This document shows, piece after piece, positions 1-11,269 of a DNA stretch of 27,570 nucleotides. A program made the position numbers and the translations under genes. The first letter of the stretch is position 1. Each line of letters starts with the position of its first letter. Location: contig FMBT01000664.1 of NCBI GenBank assembly GCA_900095095.1, positions 1 to 27,570 of the forward strand. Direction: 5' to 3'. The notes under the pieces were generated by a model. That model searched no databases. It saw nothing but the letters and a program-made list of their open reading frames with translations, and was not told the DNA's origin. This DNA comes from Fragilariopsis cylindrus CCMP1102 (Eukaryota > Bacillariophyta > Bacillariophyceae > Bacillariales > Bacillariaceae).

Positions 1-250
1 AATGCTGATATCAACAGGTTGCTTTGCAATTACTTCTTGTATTGCCTTGGCAATGTATTTAGGCTTGAAATCAGCAAATGACACGGACTTATCAGATTGA
101 TCATAAGCCCAATTGAGCTGCGCTGTCATAAGGAATGCTAATATCAACAGGTTGCTTTGCAATTACTTCTTGTATTGCATTGGCAAGAAATTTGCTTTCA
201 AACTTATCATATGGCATGGATTTATCAGATTGTTCATAAGCAATTTGTGC
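1..250 (-). repeat. Tandem repeat, 133-bp spacing (44-residue coding unit plus one base)
   Basis: Bases 1-118 and 134-250 align along their length, starting with an almost identical block from AATGCT through CAATTACTTCTTGTATTGC. The spacing is 133 instead of the 132 expected for 44 codons; the extra base is in the C run at 108-110. Further copies may lie left of the window. Confidence 0.85.
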
Positions 251-556
251 TGTCGCCATGTATGGTATCGAAACGTCGATCGTCTCGATCTCGGCCTCAA
301 CTTCCTTTTTCGATTCTACTTCTTGCTGAATGAACTGTTCCTTGGAAACTGTTGATGATCGATCCACATGGTCCAAAATAACCTTGAGAGTTAGCATAAG
401 ATCCTCCTCTCTTGAGCTAGCAGGTGCTGCGACAGTAGCACTAAGTTGCGAATTTGATACACAAGCAATGGGGTTGCATTGGTAGGCTGACGGCGCAAAC
501 GCACCTACAGAGGACGAAAGAACAGTCCAAAGAGCAGCAGTTGTGAAGAATTTCAT
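1..556 (-). CDS. Plastid-targeted tandem-repeat protein, 3' end outside window
   Basis: The ATG at 556-554 opens a protein with a hydrophobic signal peptide (about residues 1-19) followed by GAFAPS, the AFAP-type motif that marks ER-then-plastid import in diatoms. After a low-complexity linker and an acidic stretch, the protein repeats a 44-residue unit that starts near DVSIPY and contains AYEQSDKS and AIQEVIAKQP. One full copy lies at about 134-250 and most of a second at 1-118. The frame stops at 101-103, but the stop comes from one extra base in the C run at 108-110; without it the second copy reads on through AYDQSDKS to AIQEVIAKQPVDISI and off the left edge. The gene is therefore longer than the 151-codon open frame. 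No family was recognised. It could be a thylakoid-lumen or stromal repeat protein, but that is a guess. Confidence 0.7.
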
Positions 557-1001
557 GGTTGTCGAGAGCTAAGGCCTAAACTTGATGATCTGAGAAGAAA
601 AATATAAATTATTACAGGGTTGCTTTCCATCGTCGTCTACAAAATATCCATCGTTGTGCTCATGTCAAGAAATAAAATATTAAAATACAGTAGACGTGTT
701 CTCATTTCAGGCTTCGCGTACGTACTGTACCTTAAGATTTTGTTGAAGTGGAAGCAAGAAATCGTAATATTTGTACGGTTGTGCGGTCGGTATGGTGTTA
801 TAAATATGCGCTGCGCTTCAGACTGACTTAGTCTCTCACAAGATTGGTTGCTCGTACGGTAGATGATTGTTAAAAATATTAAAAGTACTGTAGAATAATA
901 CGAAACTATGTACGGCACAATAATGAATGTAGTGTATCCAAAAAATACTAGGTAACTTATTTAGTATAACATCGCAAAGGAAAGAAGCAGTACAATCATA
1001 G
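557..1001. other. Intergenic, no gene seen
   Basis: This stretch lies between the start of the plastid-targeted gene and the 3' end of the helicase gene, both on the minus strand. It is AT-rich. Short open frames here have no coding character. The heptamer TACTGTA or its complement occurs at 686-692, 723-729 and 886-892. Confidence 0.6.
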
Positions 1002-4000
1002 TTAAAATGAAAAGTCTTCAAACACAGCCATAGTTTCAGTCTTGCTCAACACAGATGAATTCGTCGGTATTGATTCTACTTGCTGTCCTTTAATACATTC
1101 ATCGTCAGACGAGAAATTAGATGCCGCATCTTCGTTGTTAGGCGGCGTAACATTAGAAGCAGCGCTTTCGACATTGCTCAATATCTTGTCATCATTTCCA
1201 TTATTCTTACTCGTAGTTTTTGTTCCCCCAGATAGAGAAGAAGAGTGTTTGCTTGTGCTTGAAGAACTACCTGGACCTAATAGTATATCGTATTCATCTA
1301 TCGAGGCATTTTCATCCTCACGTTTCACCGATGATTTATCAATAGAGGTTGATGCTGCTGTAAAAATTAAGTTCCTTCTCATGTTCAGAGAAACCGAGCT
1401 TTCAGCTTCTGAATTATGTTCCTCGCTTCTAATAGTATTATTACTGGAAGAGGATTTTTTTTGTTCATCGCAGTTGATAACGGGATCAGTGCCAATCGTA
1501 GTCAAGCCAGGTACACTTTTCGGCATCGAGGAATTCATTGAGCGATGATTAACTGTTACTTCGGGAATATTGTAGTGACGATCGCTCCCAATAACTCCAG
1601 CAGAAGCAAATGCATTCAAACTGTAGTGTTGGTTTCGAGATGATTGGGTGCGTGAATCGTGACTTTTTGAATTTGACGAGCTACTACTGCTAGAGCTGGT
1701 CGTGGAACTATCACTATCTGAACTATCGTCACTTGACGTCGAAACAGATTTTTCCTCGCTGCAATGATCGTGAGAAGTATTGTTTGAAGCGGAATTATCA
1801 ACCGTTTGGAAGATTTTTTCATGATCGCGATGGCATTCCGACGGTGGCGATTTCCTTTTTTTGTTCCGCTCTTCTTTAAAATTGTCAGAATTCAACATTC
1901 TCCGCGACGAAGTTGCATCCGACGGGAAAGGAAGTACGCATTGACGATTTATCGCGTCTTTAGCAAGGCGCTTTATACTCCCGGTCCCGACTTTCCCATC
2001 GGGCAAATTTGCCATCCGATGTATGTTCCCGACACCTATTATTTGATATTTAGCCCGAGTCAATGCAACATTTAATCGTCTATCATCCATTAAAAAGCCC
2101 ACAGTGTTCCTTCCACCGTTTCCCTCACTTCTTACAAAGGAAAGAATGACAAAATCTGCCTCGCATCCTTGACTCGAGTCTACAGTCGCTACAAGAACGT
2201 TCCCAAGATTGCGTTTGCGAAGGAGGCGTTTGATTAACGATACTTGCGCTTGATAAAAAGTTATAATTCTTATCCTGTTAGTGGAACACCAATTTCCGGA
2301 ATTGCGAGAAATCCGTCTCAAATTATCGACGATTTTTACAACAGCATTTGCTTCTGCTTCATTTTCAATTGAGCCTGACCGCACATGTCGCTCGATTCCG
2401 TCAATTTGATATAAGGTGTAGTCAGAGCAACCCATCATGCTTACCCCGCCTTGGTATTTTGAACGAGTGACATTCCCGCCATTTATCAATTTTCCTTCAT
2501 AGAAATACTTAGAAGGAAATTGACTCAACGTCGGTTTCATTCGATACTGAGTTTCTAACATTATGTGATCGTAGCCGCAATCGTACATTAGTCTCTCATG
2601 AAGGCTTTTGCTAAAACCCATCATTTCTGCAAAACGACTTGTAATTGTAGCTGGTAGTTGCCGTGGATCTCCAACACAAAGCAATCTTCGGGGTAGATAT
2701 TGAAAAGGGATGTATATCTCGGGTTCCGTAGCTGCCGCAGCTTCATCAACAATAAGATCATCGACCTCACCAACAACTTTTTTCAACAATGAACCTCCTG
2801 TACTTCCTAACGTGCAAAATATGACGTCTGCCGCTTGCAGCACTTCGTGCCAAATATCATCGTGATTCCAGGCGTCAACTACACCTACGATGAAATCAAT
2901 CGAGTTGATCAACTCCGTCGGATACTTTTTATTTCGTGACCTGGACAGGTCCCCAATCAACTTTACTATTTTATGTGCAGTGGCAAGGACCTCTTTTCTC
3001 CCCTTAATTTTTTGTACAAGACGATTTTCTAATCGGCGGGCAGTATGGTGGACCTTTTTAAACAATCCAAAGGAGCCCTTATCCAAAACATTTCGAACAT
3101 ACAAGTAATCTTCTTTGATGGTGTCAATGAAAGTATACAGGAAATTTTCCCGTAGTTTCGGAAAACTGTCGTCTGTACGACTCCAATTTTCATTTTCTAG
3201 CAACTTGTCTTCATCTCCCAATAAAACTACATTGCAGGGGAATGACTCGTCGTCCCAAAATGTATCTAGAAAACGTTTGAACAAAACAGTGACGGCCTTA
3301 TTAGTCGGCGCACACACCATTAAACATCTTTTACTGTGTTTCAACTTTCTGGATTCAATGATGTAACGGCATATGACAGATGTCAACAACGTCGTCTTTC
3401 CAGTTCCAGGAGGCCTTCAAGGGATGATAATAAGAGATACAAAAAAGGAGACGAATTTATGTGTAATGTCAGTTTAATACTCCAGTACATCAACATCACC
3501 AACAAAAATGAACTCTCGTTGATGAAAATCACGTGCAAGACCTACCCTTGCACCAAAGTGATTGTATCGCTTTTTGAATCAAGAAAAGCGTTTGCAGCCT
3601 GCTCCTGTTTTTCGTTCAGTCTTGGGATTTGAAATGTGGCCTCCAAGTCTACGATTTCCAGCACTTCGCAATCACTAATTGATTCAGTGCAGTCTCCATC
3701 CGAGTTTTTTATCTTTGTACTGAATTCTTTTGTATCATCATTAGTATCTTTAATGCGTCGAATATGTGTTGGTTGCTTCCTACCAAGAAGGGGGAGAAGA
3801 AAAGGTACGGGATTGTTAATTAGGAAGGAACAAGCCTCAAACTTTCGTTGTTCAGACAGGAGTGAGGCAATTGGAATCAATTTCCAATTCCCTTTTATCG
3901 TCTTTTTGATTATCCTGAAAACCATAACAACAAACGTATTTGAACTGACAATTTCCTCTCGGTTCTGTGGAACAACAGTTCCCAGTATAACGTTCTCTAT

Positions 4001-4588
4001 AACTGGAGTGAGCTTCTGATCCAAGCAAGCAAGGACTGTACCATGACGAAGACAGAGAAGTTCATCTCTCGTAAAGGGTGTATGCTGCTTGGAAAAGGTT
4101 AAAATGGAATGGCCTGATTTCCCTTTGTGTTCTACCCATGTTATCGAAAGCTCCATAGACATCAAGTTTGTGTTAAGTGGTCCCAAACGAGAATTTTTCT
4201 TGTTTAGGTTTGAGCATCGTTCTCTTTCGTTGCTCTTGAAGTCATCTTTAAGTAGTTGTAGACCATCCGATATAGACTGCCTCGCTTCCTCTGCCACGAG
4301 AGCTGCTCTATTCATAAAGTGATCTTTCATATTGCTGTAAGAAGCCGGCAATGGACTATTTGGGGCTGGCAGTGACAACCGGTCGCAGATTGTCTTCCAC
4401 ACTACTTTAGTCTGACATAGATACTCATTTGCTTCTGAGCGCAGTAGGCTAGCAAAAAATCTCTCATAAACATTAAGTCGCAACGGAATTGTCTCCTTTG
4501 ATTTTTGTTTTTCATCGGGCCTCAATATTCGGCTTGCCTTCTTTTTTTTCGATTTTACATTCCGACGAAAATTCGAATTCGAGTTCAT
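1002..4588 (-). CDS. SF1B helicase, UPF1/SEN1-like, one intron
   Basis: Exons 3546-4588 and 1002-3414 join to a 1151-residue protein. The first ATG in frame is at 4588; the open frame extends 33 nt further only through non-ATG codons. All superfamily 1B motifs are present: Walker A GPPGTGKTT (348-356), motif II DEAA (about 571-574), motif III GDPRQLPAT (about 596), QYRM (about 637), motif V TVDSSQGCEAD (about 758) and motif VI RRLNVALTRAK (about 793). DEAA and this motif set are typical of UPF1, SEN1 and related ATP-dependent RNA/DNA helicases that unwind 5' to 3'. The N-terminus has a basic run (KSKKKK) that may be a nuclear signal. The last 300 or so residues are Ser-rich, acidic and low complexity, probably disordered. 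No frameshift is visible. Subfamily assignment is uncertain: no UPF1 Cys/His-rich domain was seen. Confidence 0.9.
3415..3545 (-). other. Helicase intron (131 nt, GT-AG)
   Basis: On the minus strand exon 1 ends CAAGG and the intron begins GTAGGTCTTG at 3545; it ends TTGAAG at 3415. Splicing restores CAA GGG CCT CCT GGA ACT GGA AAG, the Walker A loop, and joins the two long open frames. The splice falls inside the first glycine codon of the motif. Confidence 0.92.
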
Positions 4589-4868
4589 TTCACAATTCTT
4601 TTGTTCTATTTCTCCCGACACACGTTTATTGTATCGTTCTGATCATTTTATCACGGAAATAATTCACGATACTGCTTGCAGCGATGTGATTGTTGGTTGA
4701 TTGAGTGCTTTTACGACTGTTTCAGCATTCAGCATTCTTGCATTCTTTACCGGTAAGTTACTCCATAATAATGCGCCCGTTTGTTGTTTTCTTCAAAATC
4801 AGTGGACAAGCAACGCGATGGCGCGAACTTATTATCCACGTCTCAGCCGTGACGGCAGTTTTGCTACA

Positions 4869-4896
4869 TACTGTACTAATTAACTACAGTACAGTA
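4869..4896. repeat. Inverted repeat, 9-bp arms
   Basis: TACTGTACT and AGTACAGTA form perfect arms around a 10-nt loop. The arms each contain the TACTGTA heptamer that recurs in other intergenic regions of the window. Confidence 0.75.
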
Positions 4897-4976
4897 AACC
4901 ATATTAGTAGCACACTGCATAGATGTTTAGACTTCACCACAATGGAACCACTGTTAGCTCCAACCAATAAACAATG

Positions 4977-5018
4977 ACCAATAACCAATAACCAATTACC
5001 AATTACCAATTACCAATT
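4977..5018 (+). repeat. Six tandem copies of ACCAATW
   Basis: Two copies of ACCAATA are followed by four of ACCAATT, with looser CCAAT-like sequence just upstream (4962-4976). Each unit contains CCAAT, the core bound by NF-Y factors in eukaryotes. The position, some 600 bp before the E3 start and 390 bp before the helicase start, allows a regulatory role but does not show one. Confidence 0.85.
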
Positions 5019-5025
5019 GACGATA

Positions 5026-5084
5026 GAATGGAATGGAATGGAATGGAATGGAATGGAATGGAATGGAATGGAATGGAATGGAAT
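5026..5084 (+). repeat. Perfect GAATG pentanucleotide microsatellite
   Basis: Eleven uninterrupted GAATG units plus a partial one. It begins seven bases after the ACCAATW array. The lack of any mismatch suggests recent expansion or active slippage. Confidence 0.95.
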
Positions 5085-5619
5085 TGTGATTGAAAGCAGT
5101 TACTCAAAAAACTTCTTTCTGTGGAGAAGATGCACAAAGTACATCATCATAGTCAGATTTTTGACACATCACCGCACTGGCGTTGAAAAATAAAGTAGAA
5201 ATGCATATTGAATTATTGAACTACAAATAAACTAAGGATACAGTATCGTCTCCTACTATCATGTATTGATTAACTATATGGAGTCCTCTACTAGGATAGA
5301 TAGTAGTACATTTAAGTACTGTAGTTATTTTTATTTTGTTTTTTCAGTTTTAACTTTTTCGATCGGGAATAAATTGTTACGGGACTGGACGATTCGATAA
5401 TAAAAAAGTGACGTGTACAAGTAGACAACAAAAAGAAGAAGAAATTAAGATATTGCCGAATATCGACTGCATGATTTGATGATCGACGATGTTGAACGAC
5501 GTGACATTCTTTTTTCAATTTGGTTTTGATAAGATAAACAATAAAAATTTAAATTTCGATTAACACCTTTGGTTTAGGCTGATACATAAACCCTCTCCCT
5601 CCCCATTTCCACTGTAGTT

Positions 5620-7495
5620 ATGAAGCTCTATGTGTCACTAAGAACGCTGGCCTCAGTTTCAACTCTCGTAGTTGCGACTTCTGCATTCGTCTCGCCTGGC
5701 AGTGTCAAAGTACCGTCATTTTCCTCGTCTCTCTCCGCGAGCGACGGTGAATTCGATTTTGACGTGGCCATTATCGGTTGTGGAGTTGGAGGGCACGGCG
5801 CTGCTCTACACAGTCGCGGACAGGGTCTGTCCACGGCAGTCTTCTCGGGTGGTGATGTTGGCGGTACCTGCGTTAACCGTGGTTGTGTACCAAGCAAGGC
5901 TCTTTTAGCAGCTTCTGGTCGTGTTAGGGATATGAAAGATACTGCTCATCTGGAAAGTTTAGGTATCCAGGTAGACGCTGCTAGCGTCAATTATTCCCGT
6001 GAGGGGATCGCTGCTCATGCCAAGAATTTGGCCAATCGCGTCAAGGGAAATCTAGAAAACTCGTTGATTGCTTTAGGATGCGAGGTGGTGGAAGGACGGG
6101 GAATGTTGACGGCAAATCCGCAAGAAGTCAAGGATGAGGCTACAGGAAAAGTTTACAAGTGCAAGGTACGCTATTGAAGAATTTTATTTTTCTCCCGACA
6201 ATTTATTATTATCTTCAGTAACAAGAACAACAACAACGATATTTACTTATGATGTGACAAAATCGAACATTCCATGGATGTGTGATGTGTACTCAATAAA
6301 AGAACTAAGCTGTTGTCATTGTCATTTTTGACGGTGATTGTGGTTGTGATTGTGTTCACTATAGTCGTTATTATACGCTGGGCTTTTCCGAACAATAGAA
6401 TCGCGTCACACTTTGGTCCCTCACCTATTTTTTTCTTCATTTTTTTATTAGGACGTGATCTTGGCACCAGGATCGATTCCATTCGTCCCGCCCGGTGTAA
6501 CTGTAGACGAAAAGACTGTCTACACCTCCGACGGTGCGCTCGAATTGGGATTTGTTCCCGAGTGGGTTGCCATTATCGGATCGGGATACATCGGACTAGA
6601 ATTTTCCGACGTCTACACCGCTCTAGGATCCGAAGTGACCTTTATCGAGGCCATGGACACGCTCATGCCCACCTTTGATCGCGAAATTGCCAACAGGCTG
6701 AACGTCTACTAATTCGGGATCGGCCGATCGACTTCCGAACGGGAGTATTTGCATCCGAAGTGACTCCTGGAATACCTGGAGTAAAACCCGTTACCATTAA
6801 GATGATCGATGCGAAGACCAAGGAACACGTTGAAACACTTGAGGTTGATGCCGCTATGATTGCTACCGGACGGGTCCCCAACACCGCCAACATGGGATTA
6901 GTAGAAAGAGGTATTGAGACTAATCGTGGATTTGTCAATGTTAACGGAAAGATGCAAGTCTTGAGCTGTCCCGAAGCCGAGGGTTCGGTACCGGAACTCA
7001 TCCCCAATTTGTACTGTATCGGCGATGCAAATGGGAAGATGATGTTGGCCCATGCCGCTAGTGCACACGGAATAAGCGCTATTGAAAATATTTGCGGACG
7101 GTCGCACGAGGTCATCATAATGCTATCCCTGCTGCTTGCTTTACTCATCCTGAAATCTCGATGGTTGGTCCGACAGAAGAACAAGCTATAGAAATGGCCG
7201 AAAAGGAGGGATGGACATTGGGCAAGTCGCAAGGTAGCTTCCGTGCCAACAGTAAGGCATTGGCGGAAGGGGAAAGTGCTGGCATGGCCAAAGTCTTATT
7301 TAATAAGGAAACTGGAATGTTGTGGCCGTTCATATCATCGGTCTCCACGCTGCTGACTTGATTCAAGAATGCGCAAATGCTGTTGCAGCGGGAACCACAG
7401 TTCAAGAATTGAGTATGATTGTTCATACACATCCCACCCTATCTGAAGTTTTAGATGAGGCCTTCAAGGGTGCAGTAGGAATGTCCGCGCATTAA
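5620..7495 (+). CDS. LPD: Dihydrolipoamide dehydrogenase (E3), plastid-type
   Basis: E3 reoxidises dihydrolipoamide with FAD and passes electrons to NAD; a plastid copy serves the pyruvate dehydrogenase complex that makes acetyl-CoA for fatty acids. Exon 1 (5620-6165) and exon 2 (6452-7495) give about 530 residues, the usual length plus a targeting leader. The N-terminus is a signal peptide ending TSAFVSP (20-26), a diatom plastid motif. Visible family marks are the FAD fold [10 protein letters not shown], redox pair CVNRGC (C84, C89), NAD fold GSGYIG (about 225), the [17 protein letters not shown] site and the C-terminal HTHPTLSE with the catalytic His. Exon 2 is broken by three one-base deletions: after 6693 (GCCAA/CAG), after 7113 (GTC/AT) and at 7320-7321. 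Each repair restores conserved sequence with no other damage, so sequencing error is more likely than a pseudogene. Confidence 0.93.
6166..6451 (+). other. E3 intron (286 nt, GT-AG)
   Basis: Donor GTACGC follows codon AAG at 6165; the acceptor TTTTTTATTAG ends at 6451, before GAC GTG ATC. Splicing joins K to DVILAPGS in phase 0, as the family alignment requires. The intron is T-rich near the acceptor. Confidence 0.9.
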
Positions 7496-8072
7496 TGATC
7501 AAGAATCAAGAATGATGTTTCTTCAGAAATGAACAGTTATAAATGTAAAATCAAAACTAATTAGATACAACTAAAAAGAATATGTGCTAACAGATAATGC
7601 CTTTTCATTGTCGTGTAGTTGAATTGGCACAACTTGTAACGAGAGCCTGCAGTATGATTCATACAATGTTTAACAATATCTTAAAAGATTATCTGGGTGT
7701 AGTTCACATTTCTCTCTTAAATCTTTCTATTATCTCCCCATTTTTACTGAGTAGTGCACAGATTTTATAGGATAAAACCTAGTTTTTGTTCCATCAGGTC
7801 ACCCCTTGAAAGCAACGAGCAAATGCACAGAGTACTAATGTAAGTATTATTGACACATGACTTTGACCTTAAGTTGTTACACTACAATTAAATTACATAT
7901 AGTTTTCCTTCAATAATTTAATTAACTGACAGTACGAACAGTCAAATTACATATAGAAAAATACTTGGCTTATTATTAGGCTTTTTCTAGCAATTGTAAA
8001 TGAAAAAATAATGTGCGGGACGTGAAATCAACGGGGTTTTTCCACGTACATTTTCCTTGCTCTGCTAATAGT
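7496..8072. other. Convergent 3' region between E3 and acetyl-CoA synthetase
   Basis: AT-rich, no open frame of interest. The 14-mer CAAATTACATATAG at about 7942, and a close variant AAATTACATATAG near 7890, form a short direct repeat. Both gene terminators should lie here. Confidence 0.6.
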
Positions 8073-10503
8073 TTATAGTTTCTCAACTTTTTCAATTAGA
8101 GTTTCAACAATTGAAGGATCGGCCAGTGTACTTGTATCACCAAGACTGTCTATTTCACCGCATACAATCTTTCGAAGGATACGGCGCATGATCTTACCCG
8201 ATCGCGTCATGGGCAGACTTGGTGTTATTACGATCAAATCAGGATTGCAAAATCCCCCTATCTCACTTCGGACGGATCCACGAAGTTCCTTGATTAGCTC
8301 AGGAGATTCTTCGTACCCAGCTGTCAACATGGCAAAGGCACAAATAGATTGACCCTTAATTTCGTGGGGTTTACCAACCACAGCAGCCTGAGCCACTGCC
8401 GGGTGCGCAACAAGAGCAGATTCAACTTCAGCAGTTCCAATACGATGACCACTTACATTCATAACATCATCCATACGTCCAATGATAAAGTGAAAGCCAT
8501 CTTTGTCCCGAGAAACTGTATCTCCTGTGAAGTAGTAACCAGGATAGGGCTTAAAATAAACAGTGAGGAACCTTTCATGATCGCCCAAGCAAGTACGAGC
8601 CATTCCAGGCCACGGTGACTTCAATGCCATGACACCCTGAAAGTTACCGTTTTCGTCCGGTTCTGTTAATTCCTTGCCAGTAGTAGGACACAAGACAACT
8701 GTGTCAATTCCATAAAAAGGCAGAGTACATGATCCAGGCTTCATCGGGGTGATACCGGGTAAGTTAGTGATAATGTGACCTCCAGTTTCTGTCTGCCAAT
8801 ACGTATCAACAACCGTGCATTTGGATCTACCAACAACTTCGTAATACCCTTTGAAAGTAAAGTTTTGAAAATAGTAATTCGATCGATGGTTAGTAAACTA
8901 CGATGGTGCGGTTTCAGCAAATAATTTGATAATGATGATGATCATGCAGAGTTTCGTTTAATTCTACCCCCTACTTACAACGCCATGCCTCCGGATTGAT
9001 AGGTTCTCCAACAGATCCAAGTACTCTGAGACTGCTCAAATCATACTTCTTTGGGATTTCATCACCATAACGCATTAACAGACGGATTGCCGTTGGTGCA
9101 GTGTAAAACTGGGTAATTTTGTGACGTTGGATCATGTCCCAATAACGACCCTCGTTGGGATAGACAGGTGTCGACTCAAACATAAAAGAGGTGCTTCCGT
9201 TCAATAGTGGTCCATAAAACAACATATGTGTGGCCGGTGATCCAACCACAGTCTGCAACACAAGCAAAAACATCCCCCGGTTGCAAATCAAATGTCACTT
9301 GAGTCGTCATTTTCGCATAGACAGCATATCCTCCTGTTGTATGTACTAGACCTTTCGCTATCGTATCCAAGATACACAGACACAGACACGTCGCACAAGT
9401 GAGATAAACGAGCGTAGTAGCAGACGAGCACATTTTTTTTTGCACTTTTACAGGCAACTTACGATTTCCTGTTGAACCACTTGTATAAAGGATGAATAGA
9501 TTGTCTTCCGAGTCCATATGGACTGGTGGGCAATAAGGACGTTGGACGGCCACTAGGGGATCCATACGGATATCACGGTCTTTCATTTCGTAGGGGGGCG
9601 ATGCCGAAGATTCCGCATTGTAAAAGCGTTCCCACACCATGACATGCTCGACGACAGAATTACAATCCAATTTGGTTAGAGCGTCATTGACAATATCTTT
9701 AAGACCGATTGTCTTCCCACCACGACGACCGACATCGGCAGTAACAACAATTTTTGATTTGGCGGCTGAAATGCGTTGTCCCAAAGCCTCAGCACTAAAT
9801 CCAGCGAATACAACAGAATGTACAGCACCAATTCTAGCACAAGCCAGCCTGTTATATTTCAAAAGAGAAGAAGATAAATAAGATGTAAAATGAAAACAAT
9901 TAATCAATGAAAATTATGGTTACGTACATTGTCATGGGCTAATTCTGGGATCATCGGCATGTAGATGGTAACAATATCTCCTTTTTGAACCCCTTTTCTA
10001 AGCAAGGCGTTCCCTATTGATTGATTTCAGTGCAGTAATAAACGATGACGACGACGACGACGTAAGGACAACAAGAAATAAATGAGTATTCGATATACAC
10101 AGGAGGAAAGGAAAGGAGAAATGAAAATAATGTTTCATTTGGATATTAAATTCAACCGTTATAATTACTTACCAATTTTACAAACCTTTCGCAGTACTTC
10201 CCCGTATGTTAGTTTCCTGATGTCATCAGGTTCGTCTCCTTCCCAAATCAACGCTAAGTCGTTTGGATTGTGTCTATCTAGTGCGTTGTAGGATATGTTG
10301 AGTTTCCCACCTTCAAACCAACGAGCATCGCCGTGCTCAAAACCACCATCGAGGACCTTATCGAAAGGACGGAACCAATCTACGTGCTCTTTGGCAGCAT
10401 TTCCCCAAAACTCTTTGGGATTTTCAATCGATTGACGATAAAGTTTCTGATATTGCTCGAATAAAATTTCAGATTTGGGTGGAAAAACTTTGGCCAAAGA
10501 CAT
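8073..10503 (-). CDS. ACS: Acetyl-CoA synthetase (AMP-forming), five exons
   Basis: This enzyme activates acetate to acetyl-AMP and then acetyl-CoA. Exons, in order: 10173-10503, 9928-10013, 9463-9848, 8979-9357 and 8073-8848, all with GT-AG introns, giving about 651 residues, the standard family length. The start is taken as the ATG at 10503 (MSLAKVF), which places the ACAS_N-type region normally; no targeting signal is evident, so it is probably cytosolic. Motifs seen: TSGSTGNPKG (about 261, assembled across intron 3), TYWQTETGG (about 409), the [11 protein letters not shown] hinge and the C-terminal [11 protein letters not shown] with the acylatable Lys (about 612). Two one-base insertions break the frame: one A at the exon 2 end (AAT before the donor at 9927, where conserved sequence needs AT) and one in the T run read at 9216-9219. 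Both look like sequencing errors. Confidence 0.92.
9358..9462 (-). other. ACS intron 3, 105 nt, stop-free and divisible by three
   Basis: Donor GTAAGTTGCC at 9462 and acceptor GATAG at 9358. Splicing joins AAT C to CG AAA GGT, restoring GNPKG in the ATP-binding A3 loop. The intron has no stop in the gene's frame, so retention would add 35 residues inside that loop. Confidence 0.88.
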
Positions 10504-11269
10504 GATGATGCAATAACTTTTCTTCGGAGACTTTCTTAGCGATAATAAAGGGTAATGCAATGTAAGGTAAGGTCGGATCAGATGGATTGCTTACAAGACG
10601 AATTTATTTTGTTTGTGTTTGTTATCGTTTTTCGCCTTTGTACAAATTCGATATTACATATTGTACACTTTCAATTTGTGGACCTTCAACCTCCTTACGT
10701 TACTAATCTTTTCAGTCACGCGGGAATCCTCATCTAAATTAAAATTATGATTAAGGTAGGCTGTGTAATATTTTGAAATGAATATATCTTCCATGGAATC
10801 GTATTCTTTATGGAAGAGTAGATACCCCTCACACATCAAGTCAATGGCGAAGCTGGGGTGGTGTGTTTTTACTTCAAATACCACTGAACGTATAAAGGCA
10901 GTAATTATATGATTGACAATCAAATAAGTAACTGCTCTACTATATACAGGTATTATGATATTATTATCGCCTATGCTAATTAAATTACTACGTATAGTAA
11001 TATGAATATACATACATATACAATCGATTCGATTTACACACTTGTAGTGATTACGCAATACTACTAAAGTCACCAAAGAAGTCTCACTAATTATTACGAT
11101 TGTCGATAGAACAGTCTCGCGTTTCATTTATTTTATTGTAAAGAATGTGCCCTAACCTGATCGATGGTTCGGGTCTTCACAAGAGCATGCGTAATTTTCT
11201 TTAACGACGAGGTCTATCCAGATTTCAGATTTCTGTTCTGATGTTTTCCATCCAAAAATTCGATTTCTT
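10504..11269. other. Intergenic between sorting nexin 3' end and ACS start
   Basis: AT-rich; expected to hold the ACS promoter and the sorting nexin terminator. A 157-codon minus-strand open frame (10654-11127) is rich in Ile/Tyr/Asn codons and has no recognisable domain; I treat it as chance. ATTACTA-CGTA-TAGTAAT at 10984-11001 is a perfect hairpin with 7-bp arms. Confidence 0.55.

Larger units (their letters stand above)
4589..5619. other. Divergent promoter region between helicase and E3
   Basis: About 1 kb separates the two start codons, which point away from each other, so it should hold both promoters. It contains a 28-nt inverted repeat, a 7-nt ACCAATW array, a GAATG pentanucleotide array and four TACTGTA/TACAGTA heptamers (4869, 4890, 5239, 5317). 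Small open frames (4701-4977, 5312-5518) lack any recognisable protein feature and are not called. Confidence 0.6.

Noticed and set aside
1042..1548. 168-codon plus-strand open frame
   Set aside because: Antisense shadow of the Ser-rich tail of the helicase.
4701..4977. Two overlapping plus-strand open frames before the E3 gene
   Set aside because: They lie in the divergent promoter region, run into the repeat array and have no protein features.
5026..5084. Human satellite contamination (GGAAT-type repeat)
   Set aside because: The array is short, perfect and embedded in continuous diatom-like sequence between two diatom-like genes.
10654..11127. 157-codon minus-strand open frame
   Set aside because: Composition is dominated by AT-rich codons, no domain or signal is visible, and it fills the promoter region of ACS.
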